This document shows positions 15,668 through 24,100 of a DNA stretch of 27,221 bases, piece after piece. How positions within the stretch are numbered: the stretch's first letter is position 1; every line of letters starts with the position of its first letter. Source of the stretch: Eubacterium sp. (GTDB taxonomy: Bacteria > Bacillota > Clostridia > Lachnospirales > Lachnospiraceae); assembly GCA_003486385.1 (NCBI GenBank), contig DNFT01000045.1, forward strand, positions 9,179-36,399. The letters run 5' to 3'. The notes beneath the pieces were generated by a model, which was not told the DNA's origin, made no database searches, and saw nothing but the letters and a program-made list of their open reading frames with translations. Position numbers and translations under genes: made by a program.

Positions 15668-17095
15668 ATGAACTTTAATTCTTTGTCATTTGCAATATTT
15701 TGTCCTATTGTATTTGTCCTGTACTGGGCTGTAAAGGACAGATACAAGTGGATAATACTGCTGGCATCAAGCTATTATTTCTATATGTGCTGGAATGTAA
15801 AATACATCGTCCTGATATTGGGAACGACATTGATATCCTACATCTGCGCACTTCTTCTTGAAAAAGCGGACAGCAGGAAGCTGAAAAAGCTGATACTTGC
15901 GTCGGCGCTTGTGATATGTCTGGGTGTTCTGTTTGTATACAAATATTATAATTTTACAATGGAGACTATAGTCAAGGTGACAGACAGGTTTTCAATACAC
16001 CTTAACCCGGTGACATCTAAGCTGCTGCTTCCGGTTGGAATATCATTCTATACATTCCAGACACTCAGCTATGTTATCGACGTATACAGAGGGGACTTGA
16101 AGGCGGAGCACCATTTCGGAAAGTATGCGGCGTTCATTTCCTTTTTTCCACAGCTTGTTGCGGGACCTATTGAGAGGGCGGATAACCTGCTGCCACAGAT
16201 AAAGGAGCCTGAGAAATTCGATTACGATAATGCTGCGTACGGAATGAGACTTGCTATAGTCGGATTTTTTAAGAAGCTGGTTATTGCGGATAACCTTGGA
16301 ATGTTCGTCGACTACGTGTATCAGACGGATTATTTTGCGGGAGTGCATGTCATTCTTGCCATATTTGCTTTCAGTATCCAGATATACTGCGATTTCTCAG
16401 GATATTCGGATATTGCGATAGGCACGGCGAAGCTGTTCAACATTAATCTCATAAAGAATTTCGATTCGCCTTATTTTTCGGCATCGGTAAAGGAGTTCTG
16501 GAGAAGATGGCATATATCACTGTCTAACTGGTTCAGGGATTATCTGTATATTCCTCTTGGTGGGAACAGAAGGGGCTTTATAGTGAGTAAGCTCAACGTG
16601 ATTTTCGTGTTTCTGGTAAGCGGCTTGTGGCACGGAGCGGGCTGGAACTATGTTGTGTGGGGCGGCATGCATGGAGTGGCACAGCTATTCAACAACAGGA
16701 AGGTCAACAAAAATGTGAAACACAATGCAGTGTGGTGGTTAAAGGTGCTGCTTACATTTCTGTTTGTCACGTTGACATGGATGGTGTTCCGGCTTGGAAT
16801 CACTGAAACTGTAAATATGCTGTCGGGACTTAGCTGGAGGTGGTGTTCGTTTTCCGAGAGCATGGACAGGATTGTAGATAACACGCTGCTTACACATGCC
16901 AAGCTGGCACTTGTGGCAGTATGCGCGGTTCTTTTAATGGTCTATGACTATTTTTCGCTGAAAAGAGATCTGTTGAAGGAGTTTGGCAGGCTAAATGTGG
17001 TGGTAAGGTGTGCGGTATATGTATTTATGATTATGTTCATACTGCTTGAAATGCCTCTTGTTGTCACATCACGTTTTATATATTTTCAGTTTTAG
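15668..17095 (+). CDS. MBOAT O-acyltransferase (AlgI/DltB/PatA-like)
   Basis: This 475-residue polytopic protein moves acyl groups, usually acetyl, across the membrane onto surface polymers. It has the MBOAT blocks LPVGISFYTFQTLSYVIDVYRG (about 120-141), FFPQLVAGPIERA, YCDFSGYSDIAIG, FWRRWHISLSNWFRDYLYIPLGG (about 278-300) and VSGLWHGAGWNYVVWGGMHG, whose His in LWHGA is the family catalytic residue. The next gene encodes an SGNH-like protein, the usual partner (compare AlgI-AlgJ/X, PatA-PatB, DltB-DltD). No dltA or dltC is nearby, so D-alanylation is unlikely. The acceptor is unknown; the adjacent GT-C-like proteins make a surface polysaccharide or teichoic acid plausible. Confidence 0.9.
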   Translation: MNFNSLSFAIFCPIVFVLYWAVKDRYKWIILLASSYYFYMCWNVKYIVLILGTTLISYICALLLEKADSRKLKKLILASALVICLGVLFVYKYYNFTMETIVKVTDRFSIHLNPVTSKLLLPVGISFYTFQTLSYVIDVYRGDLKAEHHFGKYAAFISFFPQLVAGPIERADNLLPQIKEPEKFDYDNAAYGMRLAIVGFFKKLVIADNLGMFVDYVYQTDYFAGVHVILAIFAFSIQIYCDFSGYSDIAIGTAKLFNINLIKNFDSPYFSASVKEFWRRWHISLSNWFRDYLYIPLGGNRRGFIVSKLNVIFVFLVSGLWHGAGWNYVVWGGMHGVAQLFNNRKVNKNVKHNAVWWLKVLLTFLFVTLTWMVFRLGITETVNMLSGLSWRWCSFSESMDRIVDNTLLTHAKLALVAVCAVLLMVYDYFSLKRDLLKEFGRLNVVVRCAVYVFMIMFILLEMPLVVTSRFIYFQF

Positions 17096-17117
17096 GATAT
17101 TATGGAGTGATTTTTAC

Positions 17118-18089
17118 ATGAAGAAATTCATAATAAGAGTAGTGTGCGTTCTGTTGGCATCGGCGGTTCTTTTACAGGGAGTGCAGGTATGGTACAGAAA
17201 AAATATTGATGAGATGAAGCGCTTCTCAAATGTGCCGAACAAGATAATGGTTGCGAATATCGGCAGCAGCCACGGCGAATGTGATTTTGTTTACGATGAC
17301 CTTGAGAAGCAGGGTATAACAGGTTTTAACTTCGGTATTCAGGCGCAGACGATAGAGTATGACGAAAAGGTATTTGATAACTTTGTCGGAAAGATGGCGA
17401 AAAATTCATATCTGATTATCCCTATATCATATATGACATTTATGCTGTCAGATGACAGCCTTGACGAGGAGACGTTCAAGCTAAAAAACTACAGGTATTA
17501 CAGCTTTATGAAGTATCGTAACATGATAGGAGTGACCTTCAAGGAGTATTTCAAGGTGAAGTACCTTGCGTTTTTCAAGACAGATATGCGCATACAGCTT
17601 GCAAATTATTTTGAGGCGTTTTTCATGGGCGAAAAGACTGAGAGTGAGGTGCGGGAAAGCTCAGATATGCTGGGGATGAACCTGAGTGACATCGAACACA
17701 ATGCCGCGGACGCCTATGAAAGACATGTGCTCAACTATAAGAATGGTGACAGCTATGCCTTCAGAACGGATTTGATTGAGAAGGTATACTCAATAATCGA
17801 AAAGTGCCATGAACATGATATAACGCCGGTTATGGTCACAACGCCGTATACCAAGGCATACAATGACTGCGTTGAGCCGGAGTTTTTAGAGCAGTTTAAT
17901 GCAATTATAGATAAGATAGCCGATGACACAGGCACGGAGTACCATGACTATGCCTGCGATGACAGGTTCTATGATGATTACAGTCTGTTTATCGATACAG
18001 ACCACTTAAACAGGAAGGGCGCACTAAAATTTACGGACATAGTGTATAGTGAATGTATTCTAAAAAATTCAAATTATTATAAAAAGTAA
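17118..18089 (+). CDS. SGNH-like extracytoplasmic partner of the MBOAT protein
   Basis: A 323-residue protein with a single N-terminal membrane segment (FIIRVVCVLLASAVLLQGVQVWY) that would anchor an external domain. It shows the SGNH block I-like IGSSHGECDF, with Ser in GSSH (about residues 51-56), and near the C-terminus the Asp-x-x-His pair in FIDTDHLNRKGA, where Asp and His complete a hydrolase-type triad. This is the arrangement of DltD/AlgJ/AlgX-type proteins that finish acyl transfer started by an MBOAT protein. The frame is open from 17046 inside the MBOAT gene, but ATG 17118 has GGAGTGA upstream and gives the membrane anchor. Family membership is inferred from motifs and pairing. Confidence 0.75.
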   Translation: MKKFIIRVVCVLLASAVLLQGVQVWYRKNIDEMKRFSNVPNKIMVANIGSSHGECDFVYDDLEKQGITGFNFGIQAQTIEYDEKVFDNFVGKMAKNSYLIIPISYMTFMLSDDSLDEETFKLKNYRYYSFMKYRNMIGVTFKEYFKVKYLAFFKTDMRIQLANYFEAFFMGEKTESEVRESSDMLGMNLSDIEHNAADAYERHVLNYKNGDSYAFRTDLIEKVYSIIEKCHEHDITPVMVTTPYTKAYNDCVEPEFLEQFNAIIDKIADDTGTEYHDYACDDRFYDDYSLFIDTDHLNRKGALKFTDIVYSECILKNSNYYKK

Positions 18090-18098
18090 AAAAATAGA

Positions 18099-18127
18099 TT
18101 GACATTATCTTAATAAAGTGTTAGAAT
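18099..18127 (+). promoter_or_regulatory. Sigma-A promoter of the tRNA-Ser unit
   Basis: A perfect TTGACA (18099-18104), a 17-base spacer and TAGAAT (18122-18127, one mismatch). Transcription should start near 18134, giving a leader of about 68 bases before the mature tRNA. It lies ten bases after the preceding gene's stop. Confidence 0.85.
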
Positions 18128-18201
18128 ACTAAATGCGTCAGGTGATTAGGCTTTACTATATCACCCCTTGGCAGCCACAATTTAATAATGATTGTGAATT
18201 C

Positions 18202-18289
18202 GGAGAAATACTCAAGAGGCCGAAGAGGCGCCCCTGCTAAGGGTGTAGGTCGGGCAACCGGCGCGAGGGTTCAAATCCCTCTTTCTCCG
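18202..18289 (+). tRNA. tRNA-Ser (anticodon GCU)
   Basis: Acceptor GGAGAAA (18202-18208) pairs with TTTCTCC (18282-18288), with G as discriminator. The anticodon stem CGCCC/GGGTG encloses the loop CTGCTAA, so the anticodon is GCT and reads AGC/AGU. A long variable arm, typical of class II tRNA-Ser, precedes the T arm GAGGG-TTCAAAT-CCCTC (18265-18281). CCA is not encoded. The 68-base leader contains two small inverted repeats: GGTGAT/ATCACC (18141-18146 and 18160-18165) and CACAAT/ATTGTG (18176-18181 and 18191-18196). They may fold in the precursor. Confidence 0.97.
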
Positions 18290-18302
18290 TTACACGAAAA
18301 GA

Positions 18303-18334
18303 AAAGAGGGAAGTTTTCTCTCTTTTTTTGTTTT
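18303..18334 (+). terminator. Intrinsic terminator after tRNA-Ser
   Basis: A hairpin with arms AAGAGGGAA and TTCTCTCTT (nine pairs, one of them G-U) and a short GTT loop is followed by a T-rich run interrupted by one G. It separates the tRNA from the membrane glycosyltransferase gene. In the 18335-18402 gap a small inverted repeat TTCTGA/TCAGAA (18341-18354) is the only other structure, and no convincing promoter is seen. Confidence 0.85.
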
Positions 18335-18402
18335 ATAGGATTCTGATGTCAGAACATTCTGCTTTGGACAATGGCGCCTAACAAATACATGAGGAGAACG
18401 CT

Positions 18403-19977
18403 ATGAAAAATTTTGTAAAAAAGTATGCGCTTGCCTTTGCAATCATAGTCACCGCTGTACTGGCTCTTGTGCTTCGACTGATAATGGTTGGGGATATTCC
18501 GCGCGGCTGGAATGTGGATGAGGCGGGAATTGCCTATGATGCATGGTGTATTGCAAAATATGGTGTGGACAGGTTCAGATATCCTTATCCGGTCATGTTT
18601 ATGAACTATGGCGGCGGAGGTCAGAGCAGCCTGTACACCTACATGACGGCAATTCTCTTCAAGTTTTTTGATTTTTCACATTTTGTCGTGAGGATACCGG
18701 CGGTTATAATGTCAATGATGGTCATGTTTTCGGGAATTTGGTTCTTTAAAACAACCGGGGCGGACAAAAAGAAGATGGTTATATGGGCGCTGTTGTATGC
18801 TATCACACCTTATTTTATCATGTCTGCAAGGTTCGGCTTTGACTGTAACCTCATGCTGGGGACAGCCTCCGTCTTTATATCGTGTCTTGCATACGCATTG
18901 AAGAAGGAAAAGCCTGTGTACTTTTTCATAGCAGGTATAGCCTGCGGGTTGGTGCTGTACACCTACACTCTCAGCTATATAGTTATGATATTGTTTCTGA
19001 TTATGATGTTCATATACCTGTTATACATGAGAAAGCTGTCATTCAAGCAGGCATTGTGTTTCTGTGTTCCGTTGGCGCTTATGGCGGCTCCGCTTATTGC
19101 AGTGCAGCTCATAAATATGCTTGGACTTGAGACAAGAACGATATGGAAGTTTACGTTAGTAAGGCTTGACGGCTACAGAATCAAGGAGATAGGTTTACCG
19201 AAGCTAAGAAATATCGTAAATATGCTCAAGGTCATCTTTTTACATGACTATCTTGGATTTAACACCAATGAGCGATACATGACATTGTATGTAATTTCGA
19301 TACCTTTTTTTGCGGTAGGCTTCATAAAGGGCATTATAGATTTTATAAAGAGTATCAAAAAAAGAAAATTCAGCGCGGAAGCCGGCGTTTTATTGTGGTT
19401 CATAGCAGAGTTTATTATGGGAATGATGCTTAATGAGGCGATTACAAGCAGGATGAACGGTATATTCTTTTCGGTGCTGTACTATATAGTTATCGGAATT
19501 GCATTCGTCATAGATGTGGTGAAGAAGGTTCAGCTCAGGGCTGTTATATCGACAGTTATAGCCGTGGCATATCTGGTATTTTCGGTTTCGTTTATAAGAT
19601 ACTATTTCACAACCGAGAAGTATAACAGGTATGTCGGCATGGAGGACGATTACAAGGAGGCAATTGAGTTTATTGAAAGCCAGGAATATCTTAATGATAA
19701 GCCGATATATGTGGCAGAGGCCTATATCATGTACATATTCTATCTGGTGAGCCTTGACACACCGCCGTCACCGTACGATATCGATTTGAGCAGCAACACG
19801 GAGACTAAGCAGATTGGAAGATATATATTTGGTCTGCCGGAGGAGGAGAATCTCACCTACCATGCATGTTATATCATTGCGCGTTCGGCAGGCGGAGCTT
19901 ATCCGCTGTTATATCCTTTTGGACTTAGGATTAAGGAATTCGACAACGAGGTGTGCGTTTTTTATCCGGATAATTAA
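18403..19977 (+). CDS. GT39/ArnT-like polytopic membrane glycosyltransferase
   Basis: A 524-residue GT-C protein with a first membrane helix (ALAFAIIVTAVLALVLRLIMV), then the loop GWNVDEAGIAYDAWCIAKYG, where the Asp-Glu pair takes the place of the catalytic acid of the PMT/ArnT superfamily. About ten further membrane segments follow, and a C-terminal external domain (about 415-524). Such enzymes transfer a sugar from a polyprenyl-phosphate carrier outside the membrane. The acceptor cannot be read. GAGGAGAA precedes the ATG. It has no same-strand partner between the tRNA terminator and the terminator shared with queH, so it looks monocistronic. Confidence 0.8.
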   Translation: MKNFVKKYALAFAIIVTAVLALVLRLIMVGDIPRGWNVDEAGIAYDAWCIAKYGVDRFRYPYPVMFMNYGGGGQSSLYTYMTAILFKFFDFSHFVVRIPAVIMSMMVMFSGIWFFKTTGADKKKMVIWALLYAITPYFIMSARFGFDCNLMLGTASVFISCLAYALKKEKPVYFFIAGIACGLVLYTYTLSYIVMILFLIMMFIYLLYMRKLSFKQALCFCVPLALMAAPLIAVQLINMLGLETRTIWKFTLVRLDGYRIKEIGLPKLRNIVNMLKVIFLHDYLGFNTNERYMTLYVISIPFFAVGFIKGIIDFIKSIKKRKFSAEAGVLLWFIAEFIMGMMLNEAITSRMNGIFFSVLYYIVIGIAFVIDVVKKVQLRAVISTVIAVAYLVFSVSFIRYYFTTEKYNRYVGMEDDYKEAIEFIESQEYLNDKPIYVAEAYIMYIFYLVSLDTPPSPYDIDLSSNTETKQIGRYIFGLPEEENLTYHACYIIARSAGGAYPLLYPFGLRIKEFDNEVCVFYPDN

Positions 19978-20022
19978 AATAGCAAAATAGCAAAATAGCA
20001 GGGAAATCTCCCTGCTATTTTT
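19977..20022. terminator. Bidirectional terminator between the GT39-like gene and queH
   Basis: A perfect 12-bp stem (AAATAGCAGGGA, 19993-20004, with its complement 20009-20020) and a four-base loop end in T on the plus strand and in A/T on the minus strand. It can stop transcripts from both sides. The stop codon of queH (20015-20017) lies inside the stem. The octamer AAAATAGC occurs three times in tandem just before and within the left arm (19977-20000). Confidence 0.85.
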
Positions 20023-20638
20023 CGTTGTCCGCCTCATGTCTTGAGAACACGCAGCCACAGAAATTCTGTCTGTACAGATTGTACTCTCTTGAAAGCTCAA
20101 TCGAGCGCTTATATCCATTTTTTTTCTTGAAATCGGAATATAGGTAGGCAACACCGTATTCGTCCGAAAGTTTTTTTCCAATCTCATTGAGCTTTTCGGC
20201 GTCCTTTAGCGGACTTATGCTGAGGGTGGTTGTAAAGTAATCAAAGCCCAGCTCCTTTGCCGTGATGGCAGCTTCCCTAAGGCGCAGTTCATAGCAGACA
20301 TGACATCTTTTTCCGCCTTCAGGTTCTTTTTCAAGCCCTTTTACGGAATTATAAAATTCACTTGGAAGGTATCTTCCCTCTATCAGTGATACCTTATTAT
20401 TGACAGGCAGCCCATCAATAAGCCTTCGTATCTCATCCACCCTCTTGTTGTATTCCGTTTCCGGGGAAATATTAGGGTTATAGAAAAGTACGGTTATAGA
20501 AAAATACTGTGAAAGATATTCAAGGCAATAGCTGCTGCACGGAGCGCAGCATGCATGAAGCAGCAGGGATGGAACCCTGCCCGGCTCTATATTGGAGATG
20601 AGCTGCTCAAGCTCTTTTTGATAATTTCGTTTATTCAT
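20015..20638 (-). CDS. queH: Epoxyqueuosine reductase QueH
   Basis: This 207-residue protein carries out the last step of queuosine synthesis, reducing epoxyqueuosine in tRNA; QueH is the non-homologous replacement of QueG. The cysteine motifs expected to bind an Fe-S cluster and metal are present: LLLHACCAPCSSYCLEYL near 25-42, GGKRCHVCYELRLREAA near 107-123, and FCGCVFSR near the C-terminus. YFTTTLSISPLKD is also a family block. GAGGA precedes the ATG. It is the only plus-side gene of the window facing the origin. No other queuosine genes and no recognisable preQ1 riboswitch are near. Its end overlaps the shared terminator. Confidence 0.94.
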   Translation of the reverse strand: MNKRNYQKELEQLISNIEPGRVPSLLLHACCAPCSSYCLEYLSQYFSITVLFYNPNISPETEYNKRVDEIRRLIDGLPVNNKVSLIEGRYLPSEFYNSVKGLEKEPEGGKRCHVCYELRLREAAITAKELGFDYFTTTLSISPLKDAEKLNEIGKKLSDEYGVAYLYSDFKKKNGYKRSIELSREYNLYRQNFCGCVFSRHEADNEK

Positions 20639-21167
20639 TTATAATCCTCGTTTCTGAGCAGCCTGCTGTAAAACTACAATGTAAAATCCATGCAGGCATT
20701 TTTCATCTGCAGTTAGTGCTGTGCTCTGGTGATTTTGGTTGACGTACAGCACATTTAGATGCTGACACTATTATATCAGGATTGCGAGAGTGTAAACAAA
20801 GAACGAAGCAATCCGATATTTTTGGGAGCAAAATACCTTTTGATTCCTACATCATTATATTCATAGTATGCATTATAAACAATAGAAATGAATATGTATA
20901 TATTAAAAAGTACCACCACAATTTTATTTTACAGAAGTTGATGGAAGAAAAAGTACTTTGTTACATGAACAGTTACCATGAAATGAGAAATTACCTGATT
21001 AACATAAAAATGCACAGCTAATATGTGAAAGATTGTTATAAATTGTGCAATTTGACAACAAAAGCAAGAAATGAGACAAAAATAGCTAAAAATGACAAGA
21101 TGTAAATAAAAAAATTAGTTAAAATCACAAATGGGTATATATATTTCTTATGGTAAAGGAGAACAAT
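20639..21167. other. 529-bp AT-rich gap between queH and the xylanase gene
   Basis: The left part holds the queH leader and promoter. The rest, about 20800-21167, is very A/T-rich. A TTGACA at 21052-21057 has no good -10 at 16-18 bases; an extended -10-like TGTTATAAA at 21034-21042 lacks a -35. No catabolite-response (cre) box was recognised. A 79-codon frame at 20782-21021 starts at TTG without a ribosome site and is not accepted as a gene. The xylanase promoter probably lies here but I cannot fix it. Confidence 0.6.
20770..20799 (-). promoter_or_regulatory. Likely queH promoter
   Basis: On the minus strand an extended -10 element TGATATAAT (TATAAT at plus 20770-20775) has TTGTTT 18 bases upstream or TTTACA 15 bases upstream. 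The extended -10 makes a strong -35 less necessary. The leader to queH is about 125 bases and contains a GTGCTGT/ACAGCAC inverted repeat but no known riboswitch pattern that I can see. Confidence 0.6.
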
Positions 21168-24100
21168 ATGCGAAAATTTATGAGCAGGGCGATTGTCACA
21201 TTGGTGATAGGAGCTATGCTGACGGGAAATGCATCAGCTGTCAGCGCAAAAGAACTGTATGATGCAAGGCATGTCTGTACAGATGTTGAAGCCGGGGGGC
21301 TTGATGCTGCTGTGCAGGACGCTGTAAAGCAGAAGGTAATTGAGTATAATGCAAAGGACTTGAAAGTCGTTACACGCTGGGGGGCTGAAGCTGCGACGGA
21401 CGAGGAAGGAAATTACAAGGTTACTTTTTCAAAGCAGTATTCTCAGATATTTTATTGTATTCCGGCAGAAGTTGATGTCAACAAGCTCGTTTCGGTTGAG
21501 GTGGAGACGAATGCGGAATACTTTTCAATGAAGCTGTGTGCAGAGCGTGATAATTTTGCAAGTGCCATAGATGTATATGGTGCAACACAGCTTAACACCA
21601 AGGATATAAAAGCCGATGCCAAAGCACAGCTCTCAGAAGTAAGCGTTATTGGTTTTATGAACTTACTTGAGGGTGAGCAGACAAAAACAGTGGGAAAAGT
21701 GAGATTTACTGTTGAGGAAGGCGAGAACGGAAGCGGTGATGTCGATGTGTCAGATAAGAATGAGTTTACATACGATGCTTCAAAGCTTGAGATTTTAGCA
21801 TTATGGGGAGCAGAAAAGACAGTAGCAGAGAATGGAAAGCTTAATGTGACATTTCCTAAACAGTATAATCAGGTGTTCTTTAAGATACCTGATGAAGTCG
21901 ATATGAGCAGATTCATTTCAGCAGCAGTCGACACAGATAGCGGAGAATTATCTGTAAAGCTGTGTGCAGCAGATGCTTCATATACATCAGGTGGAATTGT
22001 ATATGGAAATAGTACAATAACAGCGGATAACCTGGACGGAAAGGTTGAAAAAGCTGAGCTTAGAGTATTATGTCTTATGAGCCTTAGCCAGACAGAGCTG
22101 GTTAAGGAAATTGGCAATATTACATTCAAGCTTGAACCAAAGGCAGAGGATGCTGTAAAGACTGAGTTTAAATACAGCATGACAGAGCTGGAGCAAAAGG
22201 CTGCATGGGGAGTTGATGTCGAGGAGGCAGATGGCGGACATAAGCTTACATATAAGAGTCAGTATGCACAGATGTTCTATGTGATACCTGATGAAGTTGA
22301 TATGACCAGAATAGAGTATGTATCAGTTGAGGTTGATTCAACAGAGGAATTTTCAGTAAAGCTGTGTGCTGCTGATGATGATTTTACCGAGGCTGCGGTT
22401 GTCTATGGAAGCAATGTATTAAGAGACAGTAATCTTAACGGAAATGTTCCTAAATCAGAAATAAAGATACTTGATCTTATGAGCCTTACAGCCGATACAG
22501 TGACTAAGACGGTAAAGAGCGTTACATTTAAGCTTAAAGAACCTAGTCCTGTTGAAGTAAATGATGGTTCATTTAAGCAGTGCTATAAGGATAAGGCTAA
22601 TAATAATCCAATTGCCACACAGCGTTACAGTGCTGACCCTAGCGTAATGGTGTACAATGGCAGAGTTTATGTATATGCAACAAATGATGTCTATGAGTAT
22701 AATGCAGACGGTGACGTGAAGGAGAATGCATATGGAAAGGTAAAGACAATCAACTGCTTCTCTACAACAGACTTTGTCAACTGGACAGACCATGGTGCAA
22801 TACCTGTTGCAGGTAAGAACTTAGAAGAAGGAGCACCGGAGGGAGCTGCTAAGTGGGCTAATAATTCATGGGCACCATGTGCAGCACACAAGACAATTGA
22901 TGGCAAGGAGAAATTCTTCTTATATTTTGCTGACAACGGAAGCGGTATAGGTGTTCTCACGGCAGATTCACCGGAAGGACCTTGGACGGATCCTCTCGGA
23001 AAGCAGCTTGTAAGTCGACAGACACCGACATGTGATACTGTTGAGTGGTTATTTGACCCTGCTGTAATGGTTGATGATAATGGAAGTGCATACCTCTGCT
23101 TTGGCGGTGGTGTTCCGTCCGGAAAGGACGAGCATCCTATGACAGCCAGAATCGTTAAGCTGGGAGCTGATATGATAAGTCTTGACGGTGAGCCGGTAAC
23201 TATTGATGCACCATATTTATTCGAGGATTCAGGCATCAACAAGATTAATGGCAAATATGTATATTCATATTGTACCAACTGGGCAAGCGGCAAGAAGAAT
23301 GGAGTTGGAACTGCTGTAATCGCTTATATGACAAGTGATTCACCTATGGGACCTTATACATATGTCGGAACAGTACTTCCTAATCCATCCAATTTAGGTG
23401 GCGGTGGAAATAATCACCATTCAATATTTGAATTTAATGGGGAGCTGTATATTGCATACCATACAAGAAGTGTGGATTCACAGGTATTTGGCAAGAGCCG
23501 CAACTACAGAAGCACCCATATTGATAAGCTTACTGTAAATGAAGACGGAATAATAAATAAGGGAACTCCTACAATGACAGGAGTAGAGCAGCTTGATAAG
23601 CTTAATCCTTATGTGACAGTACAGGCTGAGAATATTTTCCGTCAGTATGGTATCAATGTATCCGGACTTGGAAACACAGTTGTAAATGCATCGTCAGGAA
23701 GCTTTATCGGTGTTAAGGGAGCAGATTTCTCCAAGGGTCTCTCCACTATAACAGTAAGAGCGAAGGCAGAGTCTGATACAAAGATTGATGTAAGGGTAGG
23801 AAGCGAAAGAGGAACGGTAATAGGCACGATTGATGTAAAGGCATCTGAAGATTTCCAGGACTTTACAGGTAATTTTGAAGGACTTTCAGGTACAAGAGAC
23901 CTTTATTTTACATTTAATGGAAATGTAGTACTTGACAGCTGGACAGCAGCAGAAGGTGCAGTTGTTGATGTAGAGGAAGAGGATACCGTTGAAGGTATTC
24001 AGTATGACGTTCCTAATCTTAAGGATGTTGTAACGGAGGCTATGGGAGATGAGAATTTCATAGTCGGTACAGCAATATGCCTTAGCGACCTCAAGGATGA

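Noticed and set aside
20639..20769. preQ1 riboswitch in the queH leader
   Set aside because: Considered because queH belongs to the queuosine pathway, but no preQ1 aptamer pattern was recognised, only short inverted repeats.
20782..21021. Small 79-codon gene upstream of the xylanase
   Set aside because: TTG start without ribosome site, A/T-driven composition and overlap with the likely queH promoter.
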